DNA of 64,000 bases from assembly GCA_965223835.1 (NCBI GenBank), contig OZ245023.1, forward strand, positions 62,001 to 126,000, read 5' to 3'. The position numbers were made by a program, and so were the translations under genes. A model generated the notes under the pieces. The model searched no databases. It was not told the DNA's origin and saw nothing but the letters and a program-made list of their open reading frames with translations. Of this stretch, positions 26,994 to 36,274 are shown piece after piece; position 1 is the stretch's first letter, and every line of letters starts with the position of its first letter. This DNA comes from CAVYXZ01 sp965223835 (lineage in GTDB: Bacteria; Chloroflexota; Anaerolineae; Aggregatilineales; Phototrophicaceae).

Positions 26994-28685
26994 TTACGTC
27001 AGTTTTGTGATGTAGACATAGTACGCCCCGAACGCCTCCTGATTGGCGTCAATAAACCATGTTTGCAGGAACTGATCGCCCGGCGATACATCCAACGCGA
27101 ATGTAACTTCCTGCATGGTGGCATCAATGTCGGCTTCCTGCATCGTATCGCCCCATTGGATACGGGCTTTCACGATGTCGTGTGCGACGCCTTCAGGCAG
27201 GTCCCCCAGTGATGAATCGAAGGGCGTAAAGGCCGGGACCGATTCACAAATGCCCGCGTTGGCTTCGCGCGGCCAGCGCCGGAGCGCAACCTGATAGCGT
27301 CCACCAGTGACGACCTCAAGCCGATATTTGCCATTTTGCTTTTCGCCCGCCCGCAGGTGGGGCCAGTTGAAGACCCGATCCCCCCAATACCAATCGTAGG
27401 CCGTTAGTTGGATCTCTTCGTCATTGTAGCCGATATAGTACGGTGCTGGTGTCAGGGCGGGTTCGGCGGGCGGCCACCAATTGTCATAGTGCTGGCGGAG
27501 GCGTTGCACGATGTCGGGGTGTTGCGCGGCGATGTCGTGCGCCTGGGCACGGTCAGCTTCAATGTCGTAAAGCTCTTCGTGGTTGATGAGCCGCCAGTTT
27601 TGATGCATGACGCAGGCCATGCCTTTGGGTTCGCGACATTGGACGACGAGAATGCGGTCATTTAATGCCGGTTGACTCCCCTCGCGGAGCAGCGGCGCAA
27701 AGCTGGTGCCGGGCAGATTATCAGCACCAGTGGTTTCGAGGTCGCAGAGTTCGATGAGCGTGGGCAGCACATCGGTGATTTGCACCAGTTCCGACATCTC
27801 GTTGCCATTGCGCAGATTTCCGTTGGGCCAGTTCAGGAAAAAGGCGACCCGGTGCCCGCCCTCATACAGCGATCCCTTTTTGCCGCTCATGCCCGCGTTG
27901 TAGTCCTGATCCCAGAGCGTGGAGCCGTGATCGGAGGTGAAGATAAAGATCGTATCCTCCCAGACGCCTTCCGTTTTAAGAAACTCAACAAAGGCACCAA
28001 TATGCTCATCTAAGCATTCAACCATTGCACAAAAGTTGATGGCCGTTTGATCGAGTTCGGGGTACTGCTGGAAGCGGGTTTTGTAGCGTTCTGGCACGAA
28101 GTGGGGAATATGGGGAATGTGAACGGGAATGTTGAGGAAGAAAGGCTTGTCTTCCGCTTTTGATTTAAGGACGAATTGCCGGGACAGGTCAAACCAGATG
28201 TCGGCGGCGTATCCCGAATATTGCTCACGGACGCCGTTGTGATAGTAGATGTCGTCCATGCAGTCGCTGTTCCAGGGGTTGGGGTGTGACCAGTGCCCGC
28301 CGCGCAGAAAGTGTACTGCGTCATCAAAGCCGCGTTCGTGGGGACGATAACGCGGGAAGTTGCCGCCCAGATGCCATTTACTGTAGAGCGCGGTGCTGTA
28401 ACCGCTGGCCTTGAAGTACTCCGGCATGATTTTGTACTCAATGGGGAGGAGGAAATGTTGTCCATGCGGCGAGAACGCACCGGTATGCATGGCCGCATAC
28501 CCGCTCATGAGTTCGCTGCGGGAGGGCGTACACACCGGCGTGGCATGGTAATTGGAAAGGCTGATTCCGCTCTGGCGGAACGCGTCTAAATGCGGCGTCT
28601 GGATGTAGGGATGGCCGTGACAGGAGAGATCGCCATAGCCGAGGTCGTCGCACATGATGATGATGACGTTGGGTGCGGTTGCCAT
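26994..28685 (-). CDS. Type I sulfatase (formylglycine-dependent)
   Basis: 563 residues. The metal site begins with CDDLGYGD (D13, D14), and the modification motif is C52-T-P-S-R, which a formylglycine-generating enzyme would convert. Further metal ligands are in FIFTSDHGSTLWDQ. A C-terminal beta domain of about 130 residues is present. No signal peptide is seen, which is unusual for sulfatases acting on outside polymers. ATG 28685 is chosen: AAGGAG lies 12 bases upstream. It could remove sulfate from glycans handled by the glycosidases of this region, or from small molecules. No maturase gene is in the window. Confidence 0.9.
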   Translation of the reverse strand: MATAPNVIIIMCDDLGYGDLSCHGHPYIQTPHLDAFRQSGISLSNYHATPVCTPSRSELMSGYAAMHTGAFSPHGQHFLLPIEYKIMPEYFKASGYSTALYSKWHLGGNFPRYRPHERGFDDAVHFLRGGHWSHPNPWNSDCMDDIYYHNGVREQYSGYAADIWFDLSRQFVLKSKAEDKPFFLNIPVHIPHIPHFVPERYKTRFQQYPELDQTAINFCAMVECLDEHIGAFVEFLKTEGVWEDTIFIFTSDHGSTLWDQDYNAGMSGKKGSLYEGGHRVAFFLNWPNGNLRNGNEMSELVQITDVLPTLIELCDLETTGADNLPGTSFAPLLREGSQPALNDRILVVQCREPKGMACVMHQNWRLINHEELYDIEADRAQAHDIAAQHPDIVQRLRQHYDNWWPPAEPALTPAPYYIGYNDEEIQLTAYDWYWGDRVFNWPHLRAGEKQNGKYRLEVVTGGRYQVALRRWPREANAGICESVPAFTPFDSSLGDLPEGVAHDIVKARIQWGDTMQEADIDATMQEVTFALDVSPGDQFLQTWFIDANQEAFGAYYVYITKLT

Positions 28686-29234
28686 AGGAATGATCGTCTC
28701 CTTGTGATTGATGTCGTGGTCAACACCAATTGTACCCTTGAACAGTTGATCGGGCACCGCCAACTAGAAAAGTTATGTCATCCTTAAAGGGATTTCCTGC
28801 GGCCACGGAATACCGGGGGCGTTTGCGGCTCAGTGCTGCATCTGAACGTAAAATGGGTCAAAATTGAACGGATGGTTGCTGCAAAACAGCGTGGATTGCT
28901 GCAAATAACTGTCCGCAGCGATTGGGTGATACCACCAGCCTATCACCATAGCTGTGTAATAGGGTGTACATGTGTGCCATATTTGAGCGTTGTGGCTCAT
29001 GATGGTTGTGTTGATTTTGGTCAATCAGTGGTGATTTGATGGGTGATACGAATATCATCAATGATTGTCGTCATGGACAAGTTGCACATGAAGTAGAATG
29101 TTTGCTATATTTTTGGTGTATGGTCGCATAGATATTCAAGCGGTTGCATCGTGGTTTAAAGCAGATTTTGAGGATCATTTCCTTCTATCTAGTTAGGACC
29201 ATAATCTAAAGACAGGTTGTATTTAAGGGTCGAA
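28686..29234. other. Intergenic region between divergent sulfatase and hydrolase genes
   Basis: About 550 bases. It should hold promoters for both neighbours. The only recognisable element is the copy at 29101-29194 shared with 21387-21480. Short open frames here have no ribosome sites and no protein-like composition. Confidence 0.5.
29101..29194 (+). repeat. Upstream element shared with 21387-21480
   Basis: Begins TTTGCTATATTTTTGG and matches the copy before the GNAT gene at 40 of the first 51 positions. It ends about 40 bases before the hydrolase start. The inverted repeat present in the other copy is not conserved here, so the common part may be a promoter region or the remains of a small mobile element. 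Confidence 0.6.
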
Positions 29235-30017
29235 ATGATTGAGCAACTTCTTATAATGACTGCGGCGCTTTTCTCAATATTACCTCATGCCTTCGCACAA
29301 GATGCTACACTCCCTCTTAGAAATATTGTCTATTTGGAGGGTGAAACATTCAATCAGCGCCTTGATTTGTATCTCCCTCCAGCAAACGAAACTCTTGCCC
29401 CTACAGTCGTGATTTTACATGGAAGTAGAGGCAATAAATCAGAATATAGATCATGGGCCGAGCATCTGACGCAACGGGGGTATGCAGTTATTGTCCCAAA
29501 TCATCGGACACTACCTTCTCAAACCTCTGACGGATTTTGCTCAGTTGCCTGGGCACATGACAACGTCGAGACCTATGGTCTGGATCCAGATCATATCTTC
29601 ATCATTGGCTGGTCATTTGGCGGCGGGGTCGCTGCCGAAGTGGGTACAATTGATTCCGATATTGACCCTTTCACAGAACATATGTGCCCATATTCCATCC
29701 CCGAAACTTGGACAGCAGGTACCGTTCTGTTAGCAGCGGCATCTGCACAGTCACAAGGCCCAGAATGGCACAAAACATTGCCACCGCTAACTTGGCTAGA
29801 TGGAAGTGAGAAACCATTTTTATTGATTCATGGGGCTATGGACAATCAAGTTCCCGTTGGTGTCTCAGGGTACTTGGCGGCGGAGCTTGAAGCAGCAGGT
29901 GTGCCAGTGAAGCTCTTAATTATGCCTGAAGTCGGTCATTTTTTCCCGCTATATGGCGAGGGTAGAGATAGGGCGTGGCAAGAAGTCGATAATTTCTTAG
30001 ATGAGCAAATCGGCTAG
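29235..30017 (+). CDS. Secreted alpha/beta hydrolase, dienelactone-hydrolase/S9-like
   Basis: 260 residues. ATG 29235 opens a signal peptide (MIEQLLIMTAALFSIL, cleavage after AFAQ). The nucleophile elbow GWSFGGG lies near residue 125; the catalytic aspartate is probably in LIHGAMDNQVP and the histidine in VGHFFPL, giving a full triad. An oxyanion-type HGSRG turn lies near 68. It probably hydrolyses an ester outside the cytoplasm. The gene and the next one are more AT-rich than the surrounding region. Confidence 0.85.
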   Translation: MIEQLLIMTAALFSILPHAFAQDATLPLRNIVYLEGETFNQRLDLYLPPANETLAPTVVILHGSRGNKSEYRSWAEHLTQRGYAVIVPNHRTLPSQTSDGFCSVAWAHDNVETYGLDPDHIFIIGWSFGGGVAAEVGTIDSDIDPFTEHMCPYSIPETWTAGTVLLAAASAQSQGPEWHKTLPPLTWLDGSEKPFLLIHGAMDNQVPVGVSGYLAAELEAAGVPVKLLIMPEVGHFFPLYGEGRDRAWQEVDNFLDEQIG

Positions 30018-30044
30018 CCGTTTAATAGCTGAGAATTGTTTACC

Positions 30045-30074
30045 AGAAAAGGATTTCGATTAGAATCCTTTTCT
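30045..30074. terminator. Bidirectional-type terminator after the hydrolase gene
   Basis: AGAAAAGGATT and AATCCTTTTCT form a perfect 11-bp stem with an 8-base loop. It is A-rich before and T-rich within the right arm, 27 bases after the stop. Confidence 0.7.
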
Positions 30075-30117
30075 ACAAAATGCGATTAAGATAACGAAAT
30101 ACGTTGGATCAGATCAG

Positions 30118-31272
30118 ATGGACAATTCCAGTGATAGCTATGATTTATCTTTGGTTGACCAGTTAACCCTGACAGGTGTGGTGAGCCAATTGCTGAATAT
30201 TCCGAACGTAGCCATTTCGGACTGGAGCTACGAGCGTTTAGATGGTGGTGCGGGTGAGTGGGGCGATTATATATCGAGCCCCTATCTTTTTACTGGCAAG
30301 GCGAACGCTCTAGATGGAGAGTACAAGTGGTCGCTAATTCTGAAGGTTGTTGGTACAAAAGCGATTCAAGATGATCCTTCTGACGCCTTATACTGGAAGC
30401 GTGAGGTTTTGGCTTACCAATCAGGTGAACTAGCCGGTTTACCTGGGAAGCTAGCAGCGCCATACTTCTTTGGCATATATACATTTTCAGAAAAAGTAAT
30501 TGGGTTGTGGCTAGAATATGTTGCCGATGATTTTGTTTCAAATTGGAGTTTAGAACATTATGGCATTGTTGCACGATACTTGGGGGAATTTAATGGAACT
30601 TTTCTCACTATGCGGCAATCGCCCGAGTCAATATGGTTGAGTCGAGAATGGTTTCATCAAATTGTCGAGGATGATTTAACTATCGATATGATAGAACGGC
30701 TTCGACAGCCGCACGACCAACCCGCTGTGCGTCACTGGTTCAAAGAAGGCAATGACACGAGAATCTTGCAACTCTGGGATGAACGCGAGATGTTCATCAA
30801 AGCACTGGACCGTTTGCCCCAAACATTGGTTCATCGTGATGCCTTTCGCCGGAATTTGTTCATCAAACATGATCAAGTGGTGGCAATAGACTGGGCGCAA
30901 ATAGGAATCGACGCAATTGGTGTTGAGCTTGTTTCCCTGGTGATCTCTTCCTGTTTCCATTCAGAGTTCAGAATTGGAAACATTCGTGAACTTGCTCATG
31001 AGGTATTCGATGCTTATCTTCAGGGACTGGCTGATGCCGGCTGGCATGGTGAACCTCGCTTAGTACGTTTAGGTTTTACTGCGGGATCAGCTATGGTAGG
31101 TGGATTGAGCTATGTTTGGTTTGATCCTCCCAAAGAACTTGTTCCTGTGATAGAAAGTGACCTAAATATGTCAATCGAAAAAATTAGAATTAACAAGCAA
31201 CATATTAGAGACTTTGCGCTTGAGTTAGCCGATGAAGCGCGACAGTTAATGGCTAGCTTGCAGTTCAAATGA
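30118..31272 (+). CDS. APH/choline-kinase-like phosphotransferase
   Basis: 384 residues. The catalytic loop is VHRDAFRRNLF near 237-247 (H-x-D-x4-N) and the metal-binding aspartate follows in VVAIDWAQIG near 258, the order seen in aminoglycoside phosphotransferases and related small-molecule kinases. The N-terminal lobe has a recognisable lysine region (WSLILKVVG near 75). The lack of close similarity to known resistance enzymes and its context give no clue to the substrate; a metabolite kinase is as likely as an antibiotic kinase. Confidence 0.8.
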   Translation: MDNSSDSYDLSLVDQLTLTGVVSQLLNIPNVAISDWSYERLDGGAGEWGDYISSPYLFTGKANALDGEYKWSLILKVVGTKAIQDDPSDALYWKREVLAYQSGELAGLPGKLAAPYFFGIYTFSEKVIGLWLEYVADDFVSNWSLEHYGIVARYLGEFNGTFLTMRQSPESIWLSREWFHQIVEDDLTIDMIERLRQPHDQPAVRHWFKEGNDTRILQLWDEREMFIKALDRLPQTLVHRDAFRRNLFIKHDQVVAIDWAQIGIDAIGVELVSLVISSCFHSEFRIGNIRELAHEVFDAYLQGLADAGWHGEPRLVRLGFTAGSAMVGGLSYVWFDPPKELVPVIESDLNMSIEKIRINKQHIRDFALELADEARQLMASLQFK

Positions 31273-31321
31273 AGACTGTTCTACACTACTTCAATACTAT
31301 ACTAAGATAATTTCAATTTGG

Positions 31322-31367
31322 AAATAAAAACCCGCCCTCATCACCGGGAGCGGGTTGATTGTGATAC
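31322..31367. terminator. Terminator-like hairpin between convergent genes
   Basis: AACCCGC (31329-31335) and GCGGGTT (31350-31356) form a 7-bp stem around CTCATCACCGGGA. Read leftwards it ends in GGGTTTTTATTTCC, which suits the gene at 31411. It can also stop rightward transcription after the phosphotransferase gene. A decayed copy is at 22224-22266. Confidence 0.7.
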
Positions 31368-31410
31368 TGATATGGCTAACGGGCGGATATAATCATACTC
31401 GCCTGGCTGT

Positions 31411-32808
31411 TTATTCTAGCGGTTCGAGTTGGCCCAGGACAGTCGGGAAGAACTCGGCGATGGTGGGGTGAATCGGCAGCGCCTGTTGCATGTGCTTGTA
31501 GCTGGCACCGGTCGCCATGTAATAGCTGATGGCCTGGATGACTTCATCGCCATGAAAGCCCAGTACGGCGGCCCCCAGGAATTGCTCGGTGTCAGCATCC
31601 ACCAGCAGCTTCATCAGCCCGGCGGTCTCGTCCTGCTCAATCGCGCGGCCAATTTGGCTCATCGGTTTGGTCGCCATCAAGACATTTTTGCCGGATTCAC
31701 GAGCCTGTTTCTCCGACATGCCAACGCGGCCCAGCGGCGGGTCCGTGTACAGATTGTAAGCCATGTTGCGGTCCGTCCACTTGCGATCTTGTCCGTTGAG
31801 CAGGTTGTCGCGCACGATTTCGTAATCATGATAGGCGGTGTGGGTGAAGGCCCCCTTGCCATTGATGTCGCCCAGCGCGTACACGCCCGGTGCGGTGGTC
31901 TCAAGCTGCTCGTTGACCACCACGAAGCCGCGCGCATCGGTTTCGACGCCGACGGAGTCGAGGTTGAGTTTGTCGGTGTTGGGCACGCGGCCAATCGCAT
32001 TGAGCCAGTGCGACCCGTCGATAACATGCTGGCTGCCATCGGTCTCATCAACGACCGTCACGCGCACGCCACCGCTGGCAGTGGGTTCGGCTTTGGTGAT
32101 GTGGCTGAGGGTGAAAATGCGAATGCCCGCTTCGGTCAGGACGCGGTGAACCTCTTCCTGAATGTCGTCATCTTCGCGATGGATGACACACTCGGCGGTT
32201 TCGATGATCGTAACCTGGCTGCCGAGTCGCCGGAAGGCCTGCCCCATTTCCAGGCCGATGTAGCTGCCGCCTAAAATAATAAGATGTTCCGGTCGCTCCG
32301 GCAGATGCAGCAGCTTTTCGCTGTCCAGCCAATCAACGCGGTTGATGCCGTCAATGTCGGGTACGCGGGCGCGGGTGCCGGTGTTGAGGAAAACCTGCGG
32401 GGCCGCGACCACCTCATCACCCATGCGCACCTGATACCGATCGCCTGTTTTGCCCTCGAAGTTGGCATAGGAATGATACACATCCATACCGTCAATGCCA
32501 CGCAACCAGTCCTCAATCTCCTGCGTCGTTTGGCTGATAATGCCTTCGACGCGCTCCAGCACGCGGCTCCAGTTGATGCTGAAGTGGTCAATATCGACTC
32601 CAAAATCGGCTCCCCGGCGGGCCATATGCGCGGCACGGGCGCTGGCGATCAATACTTTGGTGGGCCGACAACCATAATTGACGCAGGATCCGCCGAAGTA
32701 GCGACCTTCGGCAATGGCGACGGTTTGCCCGTGTTTGACCAGCGTACTGCCCATTGATGGTCCGGCCTGGCCGGTACCGATGACGATGGCGTCATATTGT
32801 TTCATCAT
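31411..32808 (-). CDS. Pyridine nucleotide-disulfide oxidoreductase (Lpd/mercuric-reductase-like)
   Basis: 465 residues. FAD fingerprint IVIGTGQAGPS near 8-18; redox-active disulfide C42-V-N-Y-G-C47; NAD(P) fold LGGSYIGLEMG; C-terminal catalytic HPTIAE near 446. All catalytic parts are intact. The family covers dihydrolipoamide dehydrogenase, mercuric reductase and related enzymes. There is no N-terminal metal-binding domain, no C-terminal cysteine pair for mercury, and no 2-oxoacid dehydrogenase genes nearby, so the substrate is open. Two adjacent ATG codons (32808, 32805) follow GGAG; either could be used. Confidence 0.9.
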   Translation of the reverse strand: MMKQYDAIVIGTGQAGPSMGSTLVKHGQTVAIAEGRYFGGSCVNYGCRPTKVLIASARAAHMARRGADFGVDIDHFSINWSRVLERVEGIISQTTQEIEDWLRGIDGMDVYHSYANFEGKTGDRYQVRMGDEVVAAPQVFLNTGTRARVPDIDGINRVDWLDSEKLLHLPERPEHLIILGGSYIGLEMGQAFRRLGSQVTIIETAECVIHREDDDIQEEVHRVLTEAGIRIFTLSHITKAEPTASGGVRVTVVDETDGSQHVIDGSHWLNAIGRVPNTDKLNLDSVGVETDARGFVVVNEQLETTAPGVYALGDINGKGAFTHTAYHDYEIVRDNLLNGQDRKWTDRNMAYNLYTDPPLGRVGMSEKQARESGKNVLMATKPMSQIGRAIEQDETAGLMKLLVDADTEQFLGAAVLGFHGDEVIQAISYYMATGASYKHMQQALPIHPTIAEFFPTVLGQLEPLE

Positions 32809-32896
32809 TTTGGCTCCAATGGCTACATGTTACGCTCTCTCTGACACCCTGCGCCCGGCTGATCTTTCGAGATTCTGGAACTTTGTTCAGCGGTAA

Positions 32897-34102
32897 CTAC
32901 AGATCTTCGTTGGGCATCTGGGGCTGCTGGTTGGGGAAAAGTGCCCTGACCAGTGGCTCAGCCATACCGGTCAAGGAGATGCCACCGCGTTCCACGATCT
33001 CCAGCGGCTCCCCTGCACCGATGAGCAGTTGACCGATCGCCTGGCCGCCTTTAATGCGCTGGGGTGTCGGGATTGGTGGGCCAATTTGAACCTGGCCCTG
33101 ATTGATGGTGATGGTTGCCTGTTGGTCATCAAGCGCGATGAGTAAACCGCCAGACCAGTCGCCATAAGCTGAGTGTTGTAAGCGATGTGACAACTCAGCC
33201 GCCATTTTGCGCAGCGTTGACTCCAGATTGATGACCCGAATGAGGTAGCCACTGTCCGCTCGATAGTCAACCTCCATGCAACAATTGAGCTGGCGGAGTT
33301 GAATGGCTAAATCGCTGCGCGCGTGCAAACGGTGAAAACGGATGCCGCGAAACTGGTATTGCCGCGCCAGATGGCCCAGTACTCGCAGGCGTTGGACGAC
33401 ATCCCCCGCCGAATCCGAATGCTCATACCATTCGTCGGGTTTTCCCGGCGGATCATCATAGATGTAGCCGACAATCGATCCAGCAGCATTACGTAACAAG
33501 AAACCGACGTTGCCAGTCGCGTGCGGGTGTTTGCCCTGCTGATAAGTTGGCCTGACAGCCGTCCCGGTCAGGTTTTGATGGTGCTGATTGTAAAGCGTGT
33601 ACAGGTCTGGCTGCCCAATCCAGTGCTGCATGTTGACCTGCTCTATGATGACGTCCGGTGCTTCAGTCGGCAGGTCAGCCGTCTCGACATAAAAGTGCAT
33701 TTGGGGCCAGGCCGTGACATAGCCGAGGCGCGTGAAATAGGCATGGGTGTTGTTGATGACGGACAGATCGTAACCGTGTGTTTGCATGGCCGACAGCGAA
33801 CTGGCAACAATCTGGGGCATATACCCGCGTCCGCGATGGTCAGGATGGGTCACGGGCAGGTTGACCCCAGCAGTCCTGACCTGCGCCGCGCCAATGCGCA
33901 TTTGCAGATCGTAGACCCCCCAATATGCTGCAAGTTCATCGTCCAGCAAGCCAATTCGTGACACTTGCCAATCTAGGTGACTGTGGGCAATTCGCCCCCG
34001 GCGGCAATGTTCCGCTATGCTCGGCCATTCGGTATCGGCTAATTGAAAGATCGCCTCGCTATGAATTGTCGGCTGCGGTGCGAGGATTTTTAGCCCGTTC
34101 AT
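32897..34102 (-). CDS. Eis-like GNAT acetyltransferase with SCP2-type tail
   Basis: 401 residues, the length of Eis proteins. The acetyl-CoA loop HPDHRGRGYMP lies at 86-96. A second, degenerate GNAT region spans about 155-285, and the last 110 residues (with LLIGAGEPLEIVERG) have the alternating pattern of the SCP2-like C-terminal domain. Eis-family enzymes acetylate amines on aminoglycosides or proteins. Function here is unproven. It lies upstream of the Lpd-like gene in the same direction, 88 bases apart. Confidence 0.78.
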   Translation of the reverse strand: MNGLKILAPQPTIHSEAIFQLADTEWPSIAEHCRRGRIAHSHLDWQVSRIGLLDDELAAYWGVYDLQMRIGAAQVRTAGVNLPVTHPDHRGRGYMPQIVASSLSAMQTHGYDLSVINNTHAYFTRLGYVTAWPQMHFYVETADLPTEAPDVIIEQVNMQHWIGQPDLYTLYNQHHQNLTGTAVRPTYQQGKHPHATGNVGFLLRNAAGSIVGYIYDDPPGKPDEWYEHSDSAGDVVQRLRVLGHLARQYQFRGIRFHRLHARSDLAIQLRQLNCCMEVDYRADSGYLIRVINLESTLRKMAAELSHRLQHSAYGDWSGGLLIALDDQQATITINQGQVQIGPPIPTPQRIKGGQAIGQLLIGAGEPLEIVERGGISLTGMAEPLVRALFPNQQPQMPNEDL

Positions 34103-34194
34103 GAGGATGTCAACTCGCTTCTTTTGCAGGCATTAATCAAAGCATCAGTCGTTGAATTCTAGCCCAGATGATCTTCGATGAGCCGCTTCAGCGA

Positions 34195-34686
34195 TCATTC
34201 CTGAGCGCTCTGGTTTCGCGTCAGCGCCCACTGCTCCGCCCAACTGTCGGGAATCGGCAAGTCGAGCGCATACAGAAAATTGATGATCTGGCCGTGATGA
34301 TAGGCTTCATGCTCGGTCAGGTACAAATAGAGCCACAGGGGTGTCATTGACGTTTCGCCCGCTTGCAACAGGTCAACATCGTCTAAGGCCGCCAGCACGT
34401 TCTCGTCTGATCGTTGCAGGGCCGCACGCAAGTCCGCGACGGTGATATGGCCTTTGGCCGCGCGAAACATGGCATCATGATCGGCAAACTGCTTGCCAGC
34501 AAGTCCATCAGTCAGCGTGTTCGACATCGCCAACATGCAACATAATTGATAGCCCAGCGTCTTCGACTCAGGAAACGGCAATCGCCTGGATAAATCGGCG
34601 TCCTGTAACGCATCCAACAAGTCGTAAGTCCGATTGCGCAGATGTTGCCAGTGGCGTTTGATCTCAGCATTGTGTTGATCGACCAT
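34195..34686 (-). CDS. DinB-family four-helix metal protein
   Basis: 163 residues from ATG 34686 (a GTG lies immediately before; GGGGG precedes both). The C-terminal EHEAYHHGQI motif gives the histidines of the DinB/YfiT metal site, with a further histidine expected near residue 6-13 (HNAEIKRHW). DinB-fold proteins include bacillithiol or mycothiol S-transferases and damage-inducible proteins of unknown role. A single-gene unit. Confidence 0.75.
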   Translation of the reverse strand: MVDQHNAEIKRHWQHLRNRTYDLLDALQDADLSRRLPFPESKTLGYQLCCMLAMSNTLTDGLAGKQFADHDAMFRAAKGHITVADLRAALQRSDENVLAALDDVDLLQAGETSMTPLWLYLYLTEHEAYHHGQIINFLYALDLPIPDSWAEQWALTRNQSAQE

Positions 34687-34752
34687 CACTTTACCCCCAA
34701 TAAATGACTATATTTCGCGTCCGCTAGCTGGCTTTCCCTGCCCCAAAACAAT

Positions 34753-36198
34753 TTACAATTTCGGTTCTGGTGGCGGCGGCTTGCCATCTTTCGTCCGCAG
34801 CGCCTTGATGACCTGCTGTACCGCGCTCTCAAAGACATCATGGTCCTTCCAGCTGGTGAAGTCAGCGGCGAGACGTGACTGCAATTGCGTCTTCATGCCG
34901 CTACGGTAGTCATCACTCAGCAGATAACCATCCAGATCAAGCGGGATCAGCGCCAGAATACGTTGTCCGCCCAGATCGCGGTCGGTGTCTTTCATGATGC
35001 GCTGCTCTTTTTCGAACGCGGTCTTAATCTCGTTGTCCACCCACCAACTGGTAAGCGATTGCTCCGAACAACACAGCAGTACCTTGTCCCAATAACGAAT
35101 GCCACGATCTACTTCTTGAAAGATGTCGTCACCAGGGAGTAATTCATGTTCATCCAACCAGCAGCGGATACCCTCCCCTTGCAGCTTGTCGTAGAGCCGC
35201 TTGGCGAATTGCTTATCCTCATCAGCATGGCTGTAGCTGATGAAACAGGAGTAGAAGTCGAAGGCTTTTTCCATCAGGGCTGGCAGATAGGTGATCATGA
35301 TCTCCGGCACGCCACAGCCACGCAGGAAAACTTCCGGTATTTGTCCGCGTGATCGGTAAAGCGTGCGGGTGGTGATTCCGCTCGGGCCGCGATGCTCAAT
35401 GGTCTTCAGTCCCGTAGTAAGTGATAGGTCAATATCATCAAAGACTGTATCCCCACAAGTAACTCTTGTAAAATCTACTCCCTCTAGGTTAGCTCCACTC
35501 AGGTACGCCCCCTGCAGGTAAGCCCCGTGCAGGTTTGCCTCACGCAGGCTAGTCTCGCGCAGATTTGCCATATGCAGGCTGGCCCCGCTCAGATTTGCTC
35601 TGTCCAGTCTGGTCCCGTACAGGTTGGCTCCGCGTAGCTTAGCTCCACGGAGATCAGCCCCTTGTAATGTGGCCTCGGTCAGGTCGGTCTCACTCAAGAT
35701 GGCCTTTTGCATGTTGGCTTCTCCCAGGCCCGCAAGGCTCAGGCTGGCCCCGTGCAGGCTGGCCCCACTCAGATTGACCTTGAATAACTTTGCTTCGCTC
35801 AGGTCGGCCCCAATTAGCCTGGCTCCGTGCAGGTTGGCCTTGAGCAATATGGCACTGTTCAGGACGGCTTTTTGCAAGTCAGTCTCGCTTAGGTCAGCCC
35901 ATTGTATGCTGGCCTTGTATAGGCTGGTCCCACGCAGTTTTGCCCCAATAAGTGTAGCATTTCTCAAGATAGAATTACTCAAGTAGGCCCCGCTTAGGTC
36001 GGCCTCACGCAGCTCTGCTTCAGTTAGGTCGGCTTCCATCAAGAAGGCTCCACGCATGTCGGCCCCTTTCAGCGATCCATCTGTCAACCATCCCTTTTCG
36101 CGCAACTCGTGAACCGCCGCCAACGCTTCATCATGTGTACCCTCCCGGATAATCTGCGTCAGCCGCTCTATCTCCGCTTGCTTGGCCTGCTCGTCCAT
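34753..36198 (-). CDS. Pentapeptide-repeat protein with C-terminal TIR domain
   Basis: 481 residues from ATG 36198, which has GGAGGG upstream; an extension to 36315 lacks support. Residues 1-40 are a short helical head. About 44-270 are over forty A(D/N)LxxA pentapeptides, forming a right-handed beta helix. The TIR domain begins near 314 (SCFISYSHADED). It has the conserved glutamate in WWVDNEI near 386, at the place of the NAD-cleaving glutamate of SARM1-type TIRs (pattern W-V-x2-E). NAD hydrolysis is thus possible. The start lies 76 bases after the stop of the GNAT gene, so the two may be cotranscribed. It could be a defence effector or signalling protein. Confidence 0.88.
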   Translation of the reverse strand: MDEQAKQAEIERLTQIIREGTHDEALAAVHELREKGWLTDGSLKGADMRGAFLMEADLTEAELREADLSGAYLSNSILRNATLIGAKLRGTSLYKASIQWADLSETDLQKAVLNSAILLKANLHGARLIGADLSEAKLFKVNLSGASLHGASLSLAGLGEANMQKAILSETDLTEATLQGADLRGAKLRGANLYGTRLDRANLSGASLHMANLRETSLREANLHGAYLQGAYLSGANLEGVDFTRVTCGDTVFDDIDLSLTTGLKTIEHRGPSGITTRTLYRSRGQIPEVFLRGCGVPEIMITYLPALMEKAFDFYSCFISYSHADEDKQFAKRLYDKLQGEGIRCWLDEHELLPGDDIFQEVDRGIRYWDKVLLCCSEQSLTSWWVDNEIKTAFEKEQRIMKDTDRDLGGQRILALIPLDLDGYLLSDDYRSGMKTQLQSRLAADFTSWKDHDVFESAVQQVIKALRTKDGKPPPPEPKL

Positions 36199-36274
36199 GT
36201 GCCCTCCGTTTTTGCGAAGTATAGCACGCGCTGGTTCAAGGGTGAGAATCGCTTTCATCGGACTTCGTAAACGT

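Noticed and set aside
35470..36060. Array-like tandem DNA repeats resembling a CRISPR or minisatellite
   Set aside because: The unit is about 15 bases and matches pentapeptide codons of the TIR protein. There are no spacers and no cas genes.
34753..36198. Thoeris-type defence system around the pentapeptide-TIR gene
   Set aside because: No SIR2-like or SLOG effector gene is near; neighbours are GNAT and DinB genes.
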